64,000 nt of DNA from Candidatus Nitrospira allomarina. GTDB taxonomy: Bacteria; Nitrospirota; Nitrospiria; Nitrospirales; UBA8639. The position numbers and the translations under genes were made by a program. Each line of letters begins with the position of its first letter. Position 1 is the first letter of the stretch. The notes beneath the pieces were generated by a model. That model ran no database searches. It saw nothing but the letters and a program-made list of their open reading frames with translations, and had not been told where the DNA came from. This document shows, in pieces, positions 62,988 through 64,000 of the stretch. The DNA is taken from positions 3,593,001-3,657,000 of the forward strand of contig NZ_CP116967.1 of the NCBI RefSeq assembly GCF_032050975.1, in the 5' to 3' direction.

Positions 62988-63698
62988 GTGAATTACACCT
63001 TTCCGCAATTACAACGGCTGAGCCTGCTCTTGTGCATAATCGTCAGCTGCTCCGGATGTGCTCCCAAAATCGAGCCGTTGAATTTTTCCGGATTTTTAAC
63101 CGATTACACCAGCCTTCGTCCCTCGCCGGATGACAGCGGTGCCTGGAGTTATCGGAAGCCGGGGGTCAATTTCAAAGAATACGACCACATTATTCTGGAT
63201 CCCCTGGTGATCTGGCCCAGCCAAAATTCCGAGTATGGCGGTCTTGATGCCTTAACCGCCTGGAAACTGGCTCTGGGTTTCCAGGAGAGCATGAGCCGCG
63301 CACTGGCAGGAGGCTATGTGATTGTGAAAGATCCCGGGCCTGGAGTCCTCCGGCTTCGAGCGGCTCTGACGGACGTATTATTGGAACGCCCGTCAGTGTC
63401 CACGCCGGACCATATCCTTCCGCTGGCCAATGACCTGCTGATCAGGGCTTCCGAAAAGATTTCCGGCATGAATGCCCTGGAGGGAGAGGCAGCCATTGAG
63501 GTCGAAATATTGGATACTCAGAGCCGGGAACGACTGGTGGCGTATGTGGAAAAGCGGATGAGCTCAGAGATCCTCATCACCCGCGATAAAGATTCCCTGG
63601 GACCGGTGCTGGAGATCTTTGACTATTGGGGCAAGAAACTTCGCCAACGGTTAGACGAGGAACGCGGACTACGGGAGTATCGGAAAGATATTCAATAA
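62988..63698 (+). CDS. DUF3313 family lipoprotein
   Basis: A 236-aa lipoprotein. The start is GTG 62988 after TGAGGAT. The signal sequence ends in the lipobox VSCSGC. The family pattern is DYTSLRPSPD, then YDHIILDPLVIW, ALGFQESMSRALAGGY and a DVLLERPSV strand. DUF3313 proteins are envelope lipoproteins of unknown function, probably periplasmic-facing. Confidence 0.85.
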   Translation: MNYTFPQLQRLSLLLCIIVSCSGCAPKIEPLNFSGFLTDYTSLRPSPDDSGAWSYRKPGVNFKEYDHIILDPLVIWPSQNSEYGGLDALTAWKLALGFQESMSRALAGGYVIVKDPGPGVLRLRAALTDVLLERPSVSTPDHILPLANDLLIRASEKISGMNALEGEAAIEVEILDTQSRERLVAYVEKRMSSEILITRDKDSLGPVLEIFDYWGKKLRQRLDEERGLREYRKDIQ

Positions 63699-63892
63699 TC
63701 CGTGGTGGTGTGCTCAAGAAAGAAGTGTATCCGCATCAGAAATTCATATGAATCGGCCGGGCCGTTCACTCATCCCGGGCGAATGCCTGCCGGCAAAATT
63801 CCATCACTCCCCGTTCCTGATAGCACACAACTAATTCCAAATCTTTCTCCATCCTCCCATTGGCACGTTGGTCCGTCACCTGCGGACGGGTG

Positions 63893-63920
63893 TTGAAAAT
63901 TTCCGACGGAAATTTCAACC
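63893..63920. other. Hairpin in the 3' intergenic tail
   Basis: GTTGAAAATTTCC and GGAAATTTCAAC form a near-perfect stem around GAC. A GTCCG/CGGAC hairpin lies just before it. No T run follows. It may be a terminator or a regulatory hairpin; nothing else was seen in 63699-64000. Confidence 0.35.
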
Positions 63921-64000
63921 ACGTGACGAGAGATTGCCGACCAAAACCTTTGTATGAAACTGAGTCTCTGATTCTTACGAGGTAGTCGGGAGAGAGAGTT

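Noticed and set aside
1-64000. tRNA or rRNA genes
   Set aside because: No cloverleaf-like segment with a T-loop GTTCGAATC pattern or rRNA-like block was recognised by eye; a tRNA scan was not possible.

Overview
The window looks like chromosomal DNA of a nitrite- or ammonia-oxidising Nitrospirota bacterium, probably a Nitrospira relative of moderate GC. This is inferred from gene content (a SmbP-like small metal-binding protein, GlgC, TraT-like and DUF3313 lipoproteins, BamA-type outer membrane proteins, CopA with a Cys-tailed ECF sigma factor) and from the style of its dispersed repeats. No rRNA, tRNA or CRISPR array was seen, so the taxonomy stays tentative.

1-37 kb is mostly ordinary core and accessory genome: an M16 peptidase (cut by the window edge), a dipeptide-epimerase-like enolase, a secreted DUF4412-like protein, a TraT lipoprotein, a sulfite-oxidase-like Mo enzyme, an FKBP isomerase, SmbP, a DEAD-box RNA helicase, glutathione peroxidase, GlgC and a DUF2182/DUF1326 pair. 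A minus-strand run follows at 13.4-18.0 kb (SemiSWEET, SGNH hydrolase, ATP-grasp ligase, MFS exporter, YnfA). Next come a CBS/alcohol-dehydrogenase/histone-H1-like group, an aldo-keto reductase, DeoC, a copper block (Cys-tailed ECF sigma, CopZ, a small membrane protein, CopA), and a tightly coupled four-gene DNA repair operon (MBL exonuclease, ATP-dependent DNA ligase, Lhr-type helicase, PdeM).

37-60 kb is an accessory region. It holds six toxin-antitoxin loci (ParDE, VapB with a broken VapC, HicB with a broken HicA, MntA with an amber-interrupted HepT, an intact VapBC, and a Phd-type antitoxin with an internally deleted VapC). It also holds a BamA-like barrel, an AT-rich restriction-modification island (m5C methylase, HNH nuclease, a decayed vsr and an intact vsr), a DUF1456 protein, SecB, a GIY-YIG nuclease and a LysR/MFS divergent pair. 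Between these lie 15 loci of a composite three-hairpin repeat; a sixteenth is at 26.8 kb. Its stems change by compensatory substitution between copies, and three stem subfamilies share one architecture. This is the most unusual signal in the window.

60-64 kb returns to core genes: Tex and a DUF3313 lipoprotein. Two short diverged copies of the tex 3' end flank the last two toxin-antitoxin loci, which suggests repeated recombination at the end of tex.
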